Source of the DNA: an uncultured Pseudanabaenaceae cyanobacterium
GTDB lineage: Bacteria > Cyanobacteriota > Cyanobacteriia > PCC-9006 > JAAUQQ01
Reading direction: 5' to 3'
DNA: 39,328 bases
Assembly: GCA_937949725.1 (NCBI GenBank)
Contig: CALECT010000181.1
Span: forward strand, 1 to 39,328
Position numbers and translations under genes: made by a program. The notes beneath the pieces were generated by a model. The model worked only from the letters and a program-made list of their open reading frames with translations, was not told the DNA's origin and did no database searches. Positions within the stretch are counted from its first letter, which is position 1. The number at the start of each line of letters is the position of its first letter. Below are positions 17,146 through 27,100 of the stretch, one piece after another.

Positions 17146-17694
17146 GTGGCCCTGAACTCCCTTGCTGAGTCTAATTTTCTCGCCCAGGCCGAAGAAGCCA
17201 ATGGCGTTCCCCAGGGGGAACGCTATTTGAGCTGTCACCTCGTACCCAGTATGACGGTGCTTCTGCCCATCGCACACCTCACAGAGGTGCTCACCATTCC
17301 CATCCAGCAGGTGACTCCCATTCCCATGATGAATCCTTGGGTCATGGGCGTTCACAACTGGCGGGGTGAGGTGCTGTGGATGATTGACCTGGGTCATCTT
17401 CTAGGGCTCACCCCCTGGTATCAGCAAAGCAACAACGTCTCCAGCCATAACGCTCTGGTTATTCGTAACCATGACGGCAGTGGCGGTGGCGAGGGAGAAC
17501 TCAAGCTCGGTCTTGTCGTCAGCCAAGTTCAAGATATTGAAGTTGTGGCGACCGAGGCCATGCGAGCTTCCACCCCTAGTAGCGTCGCGAGCCCAGAGCT
17601 TGCACCCTACTTCAAGGGTTACACCATCGTGGGCCAGGGAGATCTTCAAGGCTGCCTCGACCCCGAAGCTATCTTTTCCATGATTGCCAAATAG
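17146..17694 (+). CDS. CheW-like adaptor protein (PilI/PixI type)
   Basis: A 182-residue CheW-domain protein that couples chemoreceptors to CheA. The SH3-like fold is visible from ERYLSCHLVPSMTVLLPIAHLTEVL (about residues 25-50), through QVTPIPMMNPWVMGVHNWRGEVLWMIDLGHLLGL, the signature proline-bearing loop and the structured HNWRGEV turn. LGLVVSQVQDIEVV follows at about 124-137. The start is GTG with an upstream AGAGGA. A poly-Gly/Ser loop (DGSGGGEGE) lies around residues 110-118. The gene sits 168 bases before the first receptor and is probably co-transcribed with the receptors and CheA. Confidence 0.9.
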   Translation: MALNSLAESNFLAQAEEANGVPQGERYLSCHLVPSMTVLLPIAHLTEVLTIPIQQVTPIPMMNPWVMGVHNWRGEVLWMIDLGHLLGLTPWYQQSNNVSSHNALVIRNHDGSGGGEGELKLGLVVSQVQDIEVVATEAMRASTPSSVASPELAPYFKGYTIVGQGDLQGCLDPEAIFSMIAK

Positions 17695-17862
17695 AGATTG
17701 GCTCGCGCACCCAGCCAAACAATCAAGTCAAGCTATCGACAGGTCACAGCCCCCTCGGCCCCGACTCTCAGCTATTCCAGCGTTTCCCTTGGAAGCTTGC
17801 ATCGCAAGTCCCCGCTGTCCCCTCCCTCCAACCTCTCCCCTAGAACTAAGGACTGCTTTCCC

Positions 17863-20859
17863 ATGTCTCAGACTGTGCCCTCCAACTCCAATATCAAAGA
17901 CAACGACGAGCAGCTGTCTACGCAGGAAGCGCAATCCATGCTGGAAGACAGTCCATTTGCCATCGATCTTCCGGCAGAGTCAGATTCAGCGCCGATGCCT
18001 CCTGAATTTGATCAGATGGAGATGTTGGAAGAACCCAAACTGGTTTTCCCGGTGAAAACAGCGGGCCAACAAACGCAGAAAAAAGGCCTCAAGGTTTCCC
18101 CCCAACTTAACTACCGCCAAGGCGGTGCCTGGGGGAAGCTACCGCTGCGCTCTAAGGTGATTGCCATTGCTACCGTGCTGGGTATTGTGCCTGCTACAGC
18201 TTTGGGGATGATCAACTACAGCATTCAAAGCGCAGCACTCAACAATCAGCTCGAAACCTCTGCGGCCCTGAGTGCGACATCCATGAATGACCAAGTAGGT
18301 CTATTCATGCGAGAACGCTTTGGCGATATCCAAATCATGGCTAGTGTCGATCTGTTCACAGATGCCACGCTCCGAGCCAGTGCAACCCCCCAGAGTCGCC
18401 AAAAGGTTCTAGATCGCTTCCTCGTTTCCTATCCCATCTATAACAGTATTGCCGTCTTCGATCTCTCTGGTAACCTTCTGGGTAGCTCCAATGGTGATGC
18501 CCTCGGCAACCACGCTGACCGTAGCTACTTCCAAGATGCACTGGCCCAAGATGGACCCGTGATCAGCCAGCCCCTTCTCTCGAAAAGCTCTGGCGTCTTT
18601 AGTGTGTACTTGGCCTCTCCCGTGAAAGACCAGGTCACGGGACAAACTATCGGTGTCGCGAGAGCCAGAATTCCAGTTAATGAATTAGAAGAGCTGCTTA
18701 AAGTGGCGGCGGCTCAGGAATCGGTCAACCAGGGCGGTGCCGTGAACTACCGACTCTACAGCCAAGACAGTGAGCTGTTTGCCGATAGCTTGGCCGAGAG
18801 TGATGTGCTCCAGCCCGTCTCTACTGGTATTGCCAATAAGCTTCCCCTGGCTGAACAAACTGGAGACGACGAAAACCGTCGTGGCCAGAGCACTGGCATT
18901 ACGATGAACGCCGCCGAGAACATTAGCTTTACGGCCGCTGAAGCCGCGGTGGGCTATGCGCCGTTTCCTGAATGGTCCGACAGCTTCCGTGCAGAGCTAC
19001 CCAGTCTGGGTTGGAAGACCGTTGCCACCGTTGATAGCGAAGTCCTTAGCGACCAGCGCAAACAGTTAACCCAAGGTCTTATTCTCCAAGCTCTCCTTTC
19101 TGGTGGCATCTTGGCCTTGGTCGCAGGCTTGCTGGCAACCCGAGCCACCCGCCCGCTACTCAAGGCTGTAGACGCAGTGCAGAAGATGGGCGATGGCAAA
19201 CTGGACACTCGCCTCCCGGTTAAGGGCGAAGACGAACTCGCCATTTTGAACCGCAACCTCAATCAGATGGCTGAGCAACTCCAAGACTTCACCGCCGAGC
19301 AACAGAACGCTACGGCTCGTGCAAGCTGGCTCATGGGATTAGCGACCGACTCAGATAATCTCAGTGAGGCGGAAGTCGCCCAGCGCTTAGGAGAGACAAC
19401 CCAGCAAATTCGTCAGTTCCTGACTACAGACCGTATGGTGATTTATCGTCTTGACTCCACTGGTCAACTCACTTTGGCTCAGGAATCTGTGGATGACGCC
19501 TGGCCTTCCGCAGCAGACTTGGATCTGAGCAAGGTCAAACTGGCTCCTTCCTTTATCAAGGCCTTTGAAAAAGGTGAAGCGGTGGCCATGGGAGCGATCG
19601 CCGAGGTCACCCTACCGGAAAGCTACGCTGATCTCCTTGCAGAACTTGAGGTTCAGTCTGAGCTTGTCGTTCCCCTCGTTGACCACAACGAACTCTCCGG
19701 CCTCATCGTGGCCCAGAGCTGCGAGCAACGCCGAAACTGGTCCGACAGCGACATCAGCTTCGTCAAACAAATTGCCGCCCAGCTCTCTATTCTCCAGCAG
19801 ATTCAAGAAGTACAAGCCGCCCGAGGCTTGGCTGAAATCAACGCCGAACAAGAGAAAGAGCGCATTGAAGAACTGCAGCGCCGGGTCATGCAGCTCCTCA
19901 TGGAGGTTGACCCCGTCAGCCGAGGCGACCTGACCATTCGCGCCAAGGTAACCGAGGATGAAATTGGTACTGTAGCTGACTCCTACAACGCCACGATTGA
20001 AAGCCTGCGACGCATTGTAAGTCAGGTGCAGGGGACTGTAAGTCAGGTGGTAGATACCGCTTCCGGCAGTGGCGCAGCAGTACTAACCCTGGCTTCTGGT
20101 GCGAACCAGCAAACCGAAGAAATTACCGGTGCCCTAGGCAGTATTGAGCAAATGGCCCTGTCCATTCGCCAGGTTGCTACCAACGCAGTGCAAGCGGAAA
20201 TTGCGGTGCAAAAAGCAACAGCAACCGTGCAACAGGGTGACGCTGCCATGGATAAAACCGTGGAAGGTATCTTCGCCATTCGAGAAACGGTGGGTGAAGC
20301 TGCGAAGAAAGTAAAACGCTTGGGTGAATCTTCCCAGAAGATCTCCAAGGTGGTGAACTTGATTAGCTCCTTCGCTGAGCAAACCAACTTGCTGGCGCTA
20401 AACGCTTCCATTGAGGCGGCCCACGCCGGAGAGGAAGGCAGAGGTTTCGCAGTGGTTGCGGACGAGGTCCGATCCCTAGCCCGTCAGTCCGCCCAGGCGA
20501 CCGCAGAAATTGAAGCCCTAGTGGCCGAAATTCAGTCAGAGACCAACCAAGTCTCCGCCGCAATGGAATCCGGTACGGCCCAGGTGGTCACCGGTACTCA
20601 ACTGGTGGAAACGGCGCGGCAAAACCTGACCCAAATTTCAGAAGTGAGTGAGCAAATCAGAAGCTTGGTTGCGGAGATTGCCCAAGCAACCGGTCAGCAA
20701 ACCGCTGCTTCTGAGCAGGTCTCCACAGTCATGCAGGACGTGGTGGGCATTGCCAACCAGACCTCGGATTCGGTGGACCAAGTTTCAACGTCCCTTGCTT
20801 CCCTCGTTAGCCTGGCTCAGAGCCTGGATGAAAGCGTTGGCCAGTTCAAGGTCCAGTAA
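17863..20859 (+). CDS. Methyl-accepting chemotaxis protein 1 (dCACHE-HAMP-GAF-HAMP-MA; PilJ/PixJ type)
   Basis: A 998-residue chemoreceptor. A disordered cytoplasmic N-terminus (1-95) precedes TM1 (about 97-118), then a periplasmic double-CACHE sensor (about 120-400), TM2 (405-426) and HAMP (427-477). A GAF domain (about 500-650), a second HAMP-like unit (about 667-723) and a methyl-accepting domain to the end follow. The signalling tip is canonical: [24 protein letters not shown] with E839, N847 and R860. The GAF domain resembles phytochrome/CBCR GAFs ([22 protein letters not shown]) but has no cysteine-histidine pair, so it should not bind bilin covalently. The frame extends 55 codons upstream to a TTG, but the ATG at 17863 has AAGGA 10 bases before it. 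Confidence 0.92.
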   Translation: MSQTVPSNSNIKDNDEQLSTQEAQSMLEDSPFAIDLPAESDSAPMPPEFDQMEMLEEPKLVFPVKTAGQQTQKKGLKVSPQLNYRQGGAWGKLPLRSKVIAIATVLGIVPATALGMINYSIQSAALNNQLETSAALSATSMNDQVGLFMRERFGDIQIMASVDLFTDATLRASATPQSRQKVLDRFLVSYPIYNSIAVFDLSGNLLGSSNGDALGNHADRSYFQDALAQDGPVISQPLLSKSSGVFSVYLASPVKDQVTGQTIGVARARIPVNELEELLKVAAAQESVNQGGAVNYRLYSQDSELFADSLAESDVLQPVSTGIANKLPLAEQTGDDENRRGQSTGITMNAAENISFTAAEAAVGYAPFPEWSDSFRAELPSLGWKTVATVDSEVLSDQRKQLTQGLILQALLSGGILALVAGLLATRATRPLLKAVDAVQKMGDGKLDTRLPVKGEDELAILNRNLNQMAEQLQDFTAEQQNATARASWLMGLATDSDNLSEAEVAQRLGETTQQIRQFLTTDRMVIYRLDSTGQLTLAQESVDDAWPSAADLDLSKVKLAPSFIKAFEKGEAVAMGAIAEVTLPESYADLLAELEVQSELVVPLVDHNELSGLIVAQSCEQRRNWSDSDISFVKQIAAQLSILQQIQEVQAARGLAEINAEQEKERIEELQRRVMQLLMEVDPVSRGDLTIRAKVTEDEIGTVADSYNATIESLRRIVSQVQGTVSQVVDTASGSGAAVLTLASGANQQTEEITGALGSIEQMALSIRQVATNAVQAEIAVQKATATVQQGDAAMDKTVEGIFAIRETVGEAAKKVKRLGESSQKISKVVNLISSFAEQTNLLALNASIEAAHAGEEGRGFAVVADEVRSLARQSAQATAEIEALVAEIQSETNQVSAAMESGTAQVVTGTQLVETARQNLTQISEVSEQIRSLVAEIAQATGQQTAASEQVSTVMQDVVGIANQTSDSVDQVSTSLASLVSLAQSLDESVGQFKVQ

Positions 20860-20941
20860 GGCGACCGAGCCTAAAAGACTGTCCCATACAGTTTTGCCCC
20901 TGCCCATCTTTGCTGCTGTTGCCGTCGCATGAGCGATTCCC

Positions 20942-23900
20942 ATGACCCAGACCCCTACGCCCGTTCCCATGCCCGCCCAGGATGACGATACTGAAATCAC
21001 GGAAATTCAGATCGCCCCGTCGAGCATTGCTCTGCCCACTCCGCCGCCGCCACCCTCCAGTCTCGCATCAAGAGATGTGGAGACAACTGAGGCCGCAGCA
21101 TTTACGGATGAGTCAATGCTGGGGGATGAACCTCTGGACATGACTGAGCTGACATATTATTCAGCGACGGAATCCAAGCGTCTGCGATCGCGGATGATGA
21201 ATGCTTCACTGCATGCATCAGACCAAGCGGCTCCTGCCAAAAATAAGACCTCCAGCAGCGGCCAACGCTTTGGCAAACGCTGGGCCAACCTCAGCCTGCG
21301 CAATAAGTTTGCCGTGCTGATGATCGTCAGTGCCACGGTCCCCACCGTGACCGTGACCCAAACCCTGGTGGCCCTGAACAAAAGCCGCGCCATCACCGAC
21401 GCCAAGGAATACACCACCCAACAAGGCAACGCCTTCCGTGAGGAATATGTCCTCTGGGCCGAGACCGATGCCAGCGCCCGTTCCTCCAACCTGGCCCGCC
21501 TAGTCCAAGCCAGCGGCATTGACCCCAGCAATCCCGAAGGCAACACGGCAGCCCTCCAAAGCCTGATCACCCTGGACCCATTCACCGACCCTGAAACGGC
21601 GATGACCTTCCAGATTGTGGTGGACATCAAAGGCCGCAGCATCGCCCAGGATATTCGCTTAATTAACGGCAACCAGCCCGTCCCCACGGATCTTGCCGAG
21701 GCCCTAGGTGCAGTCACAACCACTGCTGTCCAGGCTCCCCTCAACCAAGACTTGCGCAGCATGCCCATGGTGCAAAAAGTCCTGTCCAACGGCATCGATG
21801 CTTCCGGTGTGGAAAGCATTTCGGCGGAATTGACCGAAGTGCTCAAGCTCACCCCTCAACTCCAACAGGGCAATCAAACGGTTAGCCGCAAAGGTAGAAC
21901 CCTAACGGCCTTATCGGTCAGCCCCGTGTTGGTCAATGGCAGCACCCGAGGTGCGGTCATCGCTGGCCAAATCGTCAACAACAACACCATCCTGGCGGAT
22001 ACCTTCAAGCTGCGCTACGACGCCTCCAGTGCAGCGGTGTTTGATGGCGAACAACTCGTGCTCTCCACCGAGGCAGGGCAAAACGGGACCGCTCGCCAAA
22101 CGGAAGCTGTCGTTTCCCCCGAAGCCATTCAAGCTGTGTTTGAACGGGGCGAAGAATACCTTGAAGAAACCCAGCGTGATGGCAGCACCTACCTGCAGTA
22201 CTACAGCCCAATTTATAGCCATAAAGCTGTAGATAATGCGGCGGCAAAGCCAGTGGGAATGACTTACTTGGGTCAGTCGCTCAAGGATGTGGAATCTCGA
22301 TTCCGGACCCAGCAATTGCTGGCCTATGGCCTGGGTGGCGGCATGATTCTCTTGTCTACCCTGCTAGCCCTCCCCGCTGCTGGCACGCTGGTGAAGCCCC
22401 TCAAGCGTTTGTCAGGCTTTATGGAACGGTTGGGTAAGGGCGATCGCGGCCTGCGGATTTCCGAAGCAGATCGCCAAGACGAAGTGGGCGTTCTCTCCCT
22501 CAACATGAACCGCTTAGCAGCGAGCTTAGAGAACAAAGAAAGCCGCTTACGCACAGCCCTATGGCAAAACGAAATTCTCGCGGAAGTAGCCAACCTTCGC
22601 ACCCTCGATAGCCAAGAGCTCACTGAAGGTCTAACGCTCATTCTGGAGAAGGCCCGCAAGAAGCTTAAGCTGGATCGCTTAGTGGTCTACCGCTGCGGCT
22701 CCACCGCAGAGACAGGTCGGGTCGTCTATGAAGCGCGCCAATCCAAATGGCCATCCACGATTGAATTAGGCATCTCTGATAGCTGCATTCCCGCAAAGCG
22801 ACTCGAAGACTACCGCCAGGGCAAGACTCAAGTTAATCCCGATGTCACCCAGGCCAACCTCAGTCAGCCTCACCTCGATCTCCTCGAGAAGCTGAACGTG
22901 AAAGCCAGCATCATTACCCCCATGGTCAGTGGCGAAGCACTGTATGGTCTACTCGTTGCCCATAGCTGCAGCAAGGTCCGCAACTGGGAGCAGTCCAGCA
23001 TCAGCTTTATGGAATCCTTAGCTGACCGCTTAGCCGCAGTCATCGGCTACGTCACCCTCATCGAACAACAGCGACAGGCCGAGGAGGTGATTCGTCATGA
23101 TAAAGAAATCCTCCAGCGCCGTGCCCTAGAGCTCCTTCAGGAGGTAGACCCTGTATCCAAGGGCGACCTAACCGTTCGAGCCAAAGTCACCCCCGATGAA
23201 ATTGGCACCGTAGCTGACTCCTACAATGCCACCGTCGAAAGCCTGCGAAAAATTGTGACCCAGGTGCAAAACGTCTCCACCCAGGTAACCAGCACCGCCC
23301 AAAGCAACGACATTGCTGTCACGATTCTTGCCCAGGATGCCCTAGCCCAGGCCAATAAAATTACCGGTTCCCTGAGCAGCATTGAGGCCATGAGCCAGTC
23401 GGTACAGCAACTTGCGACTCAGGCCCAAGAAGCTCGCATCATTGTAGACACAACTCAGACCACGGTAGATGCTGGTGAGCAAGCCATGGTCCGTACCGTG
23501 GAAGGCATGGCCGGTATTCGCGAATCGGTATCCGAAACCACCCAGAAAATGGAAAGCCTGGAGGCTGCCTCCGAACGCATTTCCAACGTGATTCGACTGA
23601 TTAGCGGCTTTGCAGCCCAGACCCACATGCTGGCGATGAAGGCCTCCATTGAGGCGGCTCGTGCCGGTGATGAAGGCGAAGGCTTTGCAGTCATCGCTGA
23701 CGAAGTCCGCAGCTTGGCAGCCCAGTCTGCCCAGGCGACGGCTGACGTGGAAACGGTGATTAACACCATTCAAATGGCAACCCAGGATGTAATCGCCGCC
23801 ATGGAGGTGGAGAACAGCCAGGTGGCGAAGCAAATGGAGCTGGTGGAAGAAACCCGCGCCAGCCTGACCCAAATCACCGCTGCCAGTGCGGAGGTGAACC

Positions 23901-24097
23901 AGTTGGTCAGTGCCATCGCCCAGACCACCGAAACCCAAACCCAAACCTCCGATGCCACTGCCGCCATCATCACCGAGGTGGCCCAACTGGTGCGCAACAC
24001 CTCAGAGGAAGCGAGCCAAGTGTCTGATTCCTTCAAACAGCTGGTGGATGTTTCCCAGGCACTTCAAGCGGAAGTTGCCCAGTTCAAGGTGAGCTAA
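20942..24097 (+). CDS. Methyl-accepting chemotaxis protein 2 with degenerate tip and CBCR-like GAF
   Basis: A 1051-residue paralogue of the preceding receptor, 82 bases downstream. A disordered N-terminus (1-118) is followed by TM1 (about 120-145), a periplasmic CACHE-like sensor (to about 455), TM2 (458-484), HAMP (to about 535), GAF (about 553-706), a second HAMP and a methyl-accepting domain (785-1051). The GAF is strongly CBCR-like: DSCI at 613-616, then ANLSQPHLDLL, where P643 replaces the usual bilin cysteine before H644, then GLLVAHSCSKVRNW. The signalling tip reads AQTHMLAMKASIEAARAGDEGEGF; E913 stands where receptors have the conserved arginine. Membrane insertion and a role in CheA signalling are inferred. 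Confidence 0.9.
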   Translation: MTQTPTPVPMPAQDDDTEITEIQIAPSSIALPTPPPPPSSLASRDVETTEAAAFTDESMLGDEPLDMTELTYYSATESKRLRSRMMNASLHASDQAAPAKNKTSSSGQRFGKRWANLSLRNKFAVLMIVSATVPTVTVTQTLVALNKSRAITDAKEYTTQQGNAFREEYVLWAETDASARSSNLARLVQASGIDPSNPEGNTAALQSLITLDPFTDPETAMTFQIVVDIKGRSIAQDIRLINGNQPVPTDLAEALGAVTTTAVQAPLNQDLRSMPMVQKVLSNGIDASGVESISAELTEVLKLTPQLQQGNQTVSRKGRTLTALSVSPVLVNGSTRGAVIAGQIVNNNTILADTFKLRYDASSAAVFDGEQLVLSTEAGQNGTARQTEAVVSPEAIQAVFERGEEYLEETQRDGSTYLQYYSPIYSHKAVDNAAAKPVGMTYLGQSLKDVESRFRTQQLLAYGLGGGMILLSTLLALPAAGTLVKPLKRLSGFMERLGKGDRGLRISEADRQDEVGVLSLNMNRLAASLENKESRLRTALWQNEILAEVANLRTLDSQELTEGLTLILEKARKKLKLDRLVVYRCGSTAETGRVVYEARQSKWPSTIELGISDSCIPAKRLEDYRQGKTQVNPDVTQANLSQPHLDLLEKLNVKASIITPMVSGEALYGLLVAHSCSKVRNWEQSSISFMESLADRLAAVIGYVTLIEQQRQAEEVIRHDKEILQRRALELLQEVDPVSKGDLTVRAKVTPDEIGTVADSYNATVESLRKIVTQVQNVSTQVTSTAQSNDIAVTILAQDALAQANKITGSLSSIEAMSQSVQQLATQAQEARIIVDTTQTTVDAGEQAMVRTVEGMAGIRESVSETTQKMESLEAASERISNVIRLISGFAAQTHMLAMKASIEAARAGDEGEGFAVIADEVRSLAAQSAQATADVETVINTIQMATQDVIAAMEVENSQVAKQMELVEETRASLTQITAASAEVNQLVSAIAQTTETQTQTSDATAAIITEVAQLVRNTSEEASQVSDSFKQLVDVSQALQAEVAQFKVS

Positions 24098-24170
24098 AAC
24101 GCTCACCCTTTGCTCCAGTCCATGTCCGTTTTTGTTTCCTGCCAACATCGCCGTCCAAGGCTCCGCAACT

Positions 24171-27100
24171 ATGTCTGTCAATCCTGATATCAATGACAAG
24201 GCCTATCAATTCTTCATTGAAGAGGCCGCCGAACTGCTTCAAATCATTGAAGACGGAATTTTGGAGCTGCGGCGCGATCGCGGAGCCAACACCGTCCATG
24301 CGGTCATGCGAGCAGCTCACTCCATTAAGGGGGGAGCCGCCAGCGTTGAGCTAGAGGCAATCAAGACCATCTCCCACCGCATGGAGACAGCTTTTCGAGC
24401 ACTCTATGATGAAACGGTGGAAATTGACGATGAGCTAGAAGGCTTGTTGCTGGACGGCTTTGACTGCCTTAAGGACCCCCTTGGCGAGCAAATCGAAACG
24501 GGTAGCCATGACCCCGAGGCAGCCCTGGCCAATGCAATCCCCGTGCTAGAAGCCTTAGAGGCAAATCTAGGTGCGGATGCGCTTAAACAAGCCGATAGCT
24601 TCATTCCCAGTTCCTCGGACCTAGGCATTGACATGGTCACGTCCATCTTCGAGATGGACGTGGAGGAGGGGATTGCTCACTTAGAAGAAGTTGCCGCCAA
24701 CCCGGGTAACTTTCCGGTTCTGGGTGAACTCCAAGCCCAGGCTGAAGTCTTTGTTGGCTTTGGTGAGCTGCTTGATTTACCCGGTTTTGGGGCAATTGGT
24801 CAAACCATTTTAGATGCTTGCCACAACAACCCCGCTGACCCCGTGGGTCTACTCACCATTGCCCTTCAGGATCTCCATGCTGCCAAAGAGCTAGTGATGG
24901 GGGGCGATCGCGATCAAGGCGGTGCCCCATCGGAAGCCCTCCTCGCCCTAGCGGGTGGTGGCAGTGGAGCAGCAGCAGAAAGCAACGCCCCTGAAGCGGG
25001 ACTTTCCGCCGGAGACTTCGCAGACTTTGGCTTAAGTGAAGCTGACCTGGCAAACTTCGACTTTGGTAATGGGGACTTTGCCAATGCAGATTTGTCTGCA
25101 CTGAGCCTCGACCCAGCAACTGCCGACAGCAATGCTCCCGAGGCTTCTAGCCTGGATGATGGTCTTACCGATGCAGGACTAGGCGATTTGGACTTAGCCG
25201 CTCTAACGATGGAAGGCGAGTCATTACTCAACGATGCCGACTCCACCAGCGATGTCTCATCCGATGAAACTAATGACGAGACCCCAGGCTTGGATTTGGG
25301 GGCCGCAGACTTCCAAGCGTTGGTCGATGAGTCTAGCAGCCTGGACCTCAATGGTCCCGAGGATGAATTTGCAACGGTTGAGCAGGGAGGTATGGCCTCA
25401 GCAGCAGGCAGCCTAGAAGACCCTGCCTTCGCAGAGCTAGAAGCCAATCAAGATGATGCGGCAGCTTTCGACAGCCTGGATGCCATGGCCCAGTTGGCCA
25501 ACCTCATGGCAGAGCCAGAAACGAACGATGCGCCTGCGGCAGGAGATGAAGCAGGCTTCACAGCAGATGCTGCGCTGGAGGAATCAGCAGATTTTGATTT
25601 TGCCTTAGATGGTGATATTGCCAGCGAGAGCAGCCCAGAACTAGAAGCAGATGTCGCTTTCGAGCTAGAGCCCAACAAGCTTGAATCAGAGCACCTTGAG
25701 ACAGCCAGCTCCGAGAATATCTCTGATGGGGACGATATCTTTGCTGCCCTCCCAGAAGACACCGAAGCCGCCAGTAATGATGCTCTCGCAACTGAAATTC
25801 CTGCTCAGAACTCCGAGACAAATCCAGCAGACATTGCCGCTCCAGATGCCGAGCTGGAAAACATGTGGGCCGAATTGAGTGATGATCTGGGTGATGGCTC
25901 AGGCAACATGATGGATGCTGCGGAAGATAGTGATCTAGACAGCGCCTTCGACATCGCCATGGACCAAGCCTCCGAGGCTCCAGAAGAGCAGATGGAGCCA
26001 AGCCCAGGTGGAGATGATCTAGCGGACCTCTTTGCCAATGACGAGAACATCGCTCCCGAAGAGCAAGATGTTACCACGGCCCTTAGCGTCGCCGAAGCAG
26101 ATGCCGCGTTTGAAGCCATGGTTGATGCATCCACCGCAGAAAATAGCGATGTAGTTCTAGATCCAGAATCCAGCCTAAACCTTAGCTTCGACGATGAGGA
26201 GCTATCGTCTCCTGAAACGTCAAGCAGTCCAGATCTCCAGGACATTTTTGCCCTGGATCTACCAAACGAAGAGGCGGCTAATGCCGAGCCAGCCATCGAG
26301 GAAGATGCCTCTACAACAAGTCAAGGCGAGGAAGAACTGGTTGACCCCTGGTCTAGTTTGATCACCGAAGATTCGGATCCCCCGGAGCAGGCTAATGTTG
26401 ATGCATTGGGAGATGCACCTGAGTCTGAGACGGTAGAAACTGACGACTCAGAGGAAGATAATTCTCCAGCAATGGATGAGTCCCTCGCGGAATTATTCCA
26501 GAGCAACGAAGATGCCACCGCTAGTGCGGAGGCCAGTGCGGAGGCCACCGCAGAATTTGTGGATGAAGCTACCGTTGCCCAAGGCATGGAGATGGGCACC
26601 TTTGTCCAGGCCAGCGAAGTCATGCCTCTGAGCGATGAATCCCGTTCCAGCTCCGCTGATGAATGGCCCAATTCTGAAGAGTCTGGCAATTCTGAACAGG
26701 ATAATATCCCAGAGGATGCTGCTTTCCTAGAGTCAGCTCAGCCTGATGAATCAGCCAGTGATGAATCTAATGATTTAGGATTTGATCCCCTGGAAGCTGG
26801 TACCTTCATTCAGAATTTGAATGATGGCACCTTTCTTCAATCCATGGATGTCAGCCCAGGTTCAGCCTTAGACAGCGCTTCGTCCGAGGCTGATGAGCCT
26901 GCCGAAGCTACTGAATCCACTTCGGCAGAATCCTTTGATGAAGGAACCTTCGTTCAAGCATTTGAGGAAGGCACTTTCATCCAGGGCGCTGCGATAGCCG
27001 ATCTGTCGGAAGCTGCCGTCCTTGAGCAGTCCCCTGGAGTGGAAGAAAATTTTGATGAAGGAACCTTCGTCCAGGGCATTGATGAAGGAACCTTTATCCA

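Noticed and set aside
19310..19800. Receptor 1 as a bilin-binding photoreceptor
   Set aside because: Its GAF domain has the fold markers but no cysteine-histidine pair, so covalent bilin binding is not supported.
23342..23986. A 214-codon frame antisense to receptor 2, rich in Gly/His/Leu
   Set aside because: It is the shadow of the methyl-accepting domain coding sequence, with low-complexity composition and no start signal.
25448..26689. Several long Ser/Ala-rich frames antisense to the CheA linker
   Set aside because: The GAx/GCx/TCx-rich acidic coding sequence gives open complementary frames. Nothing in them resembles a protein family.
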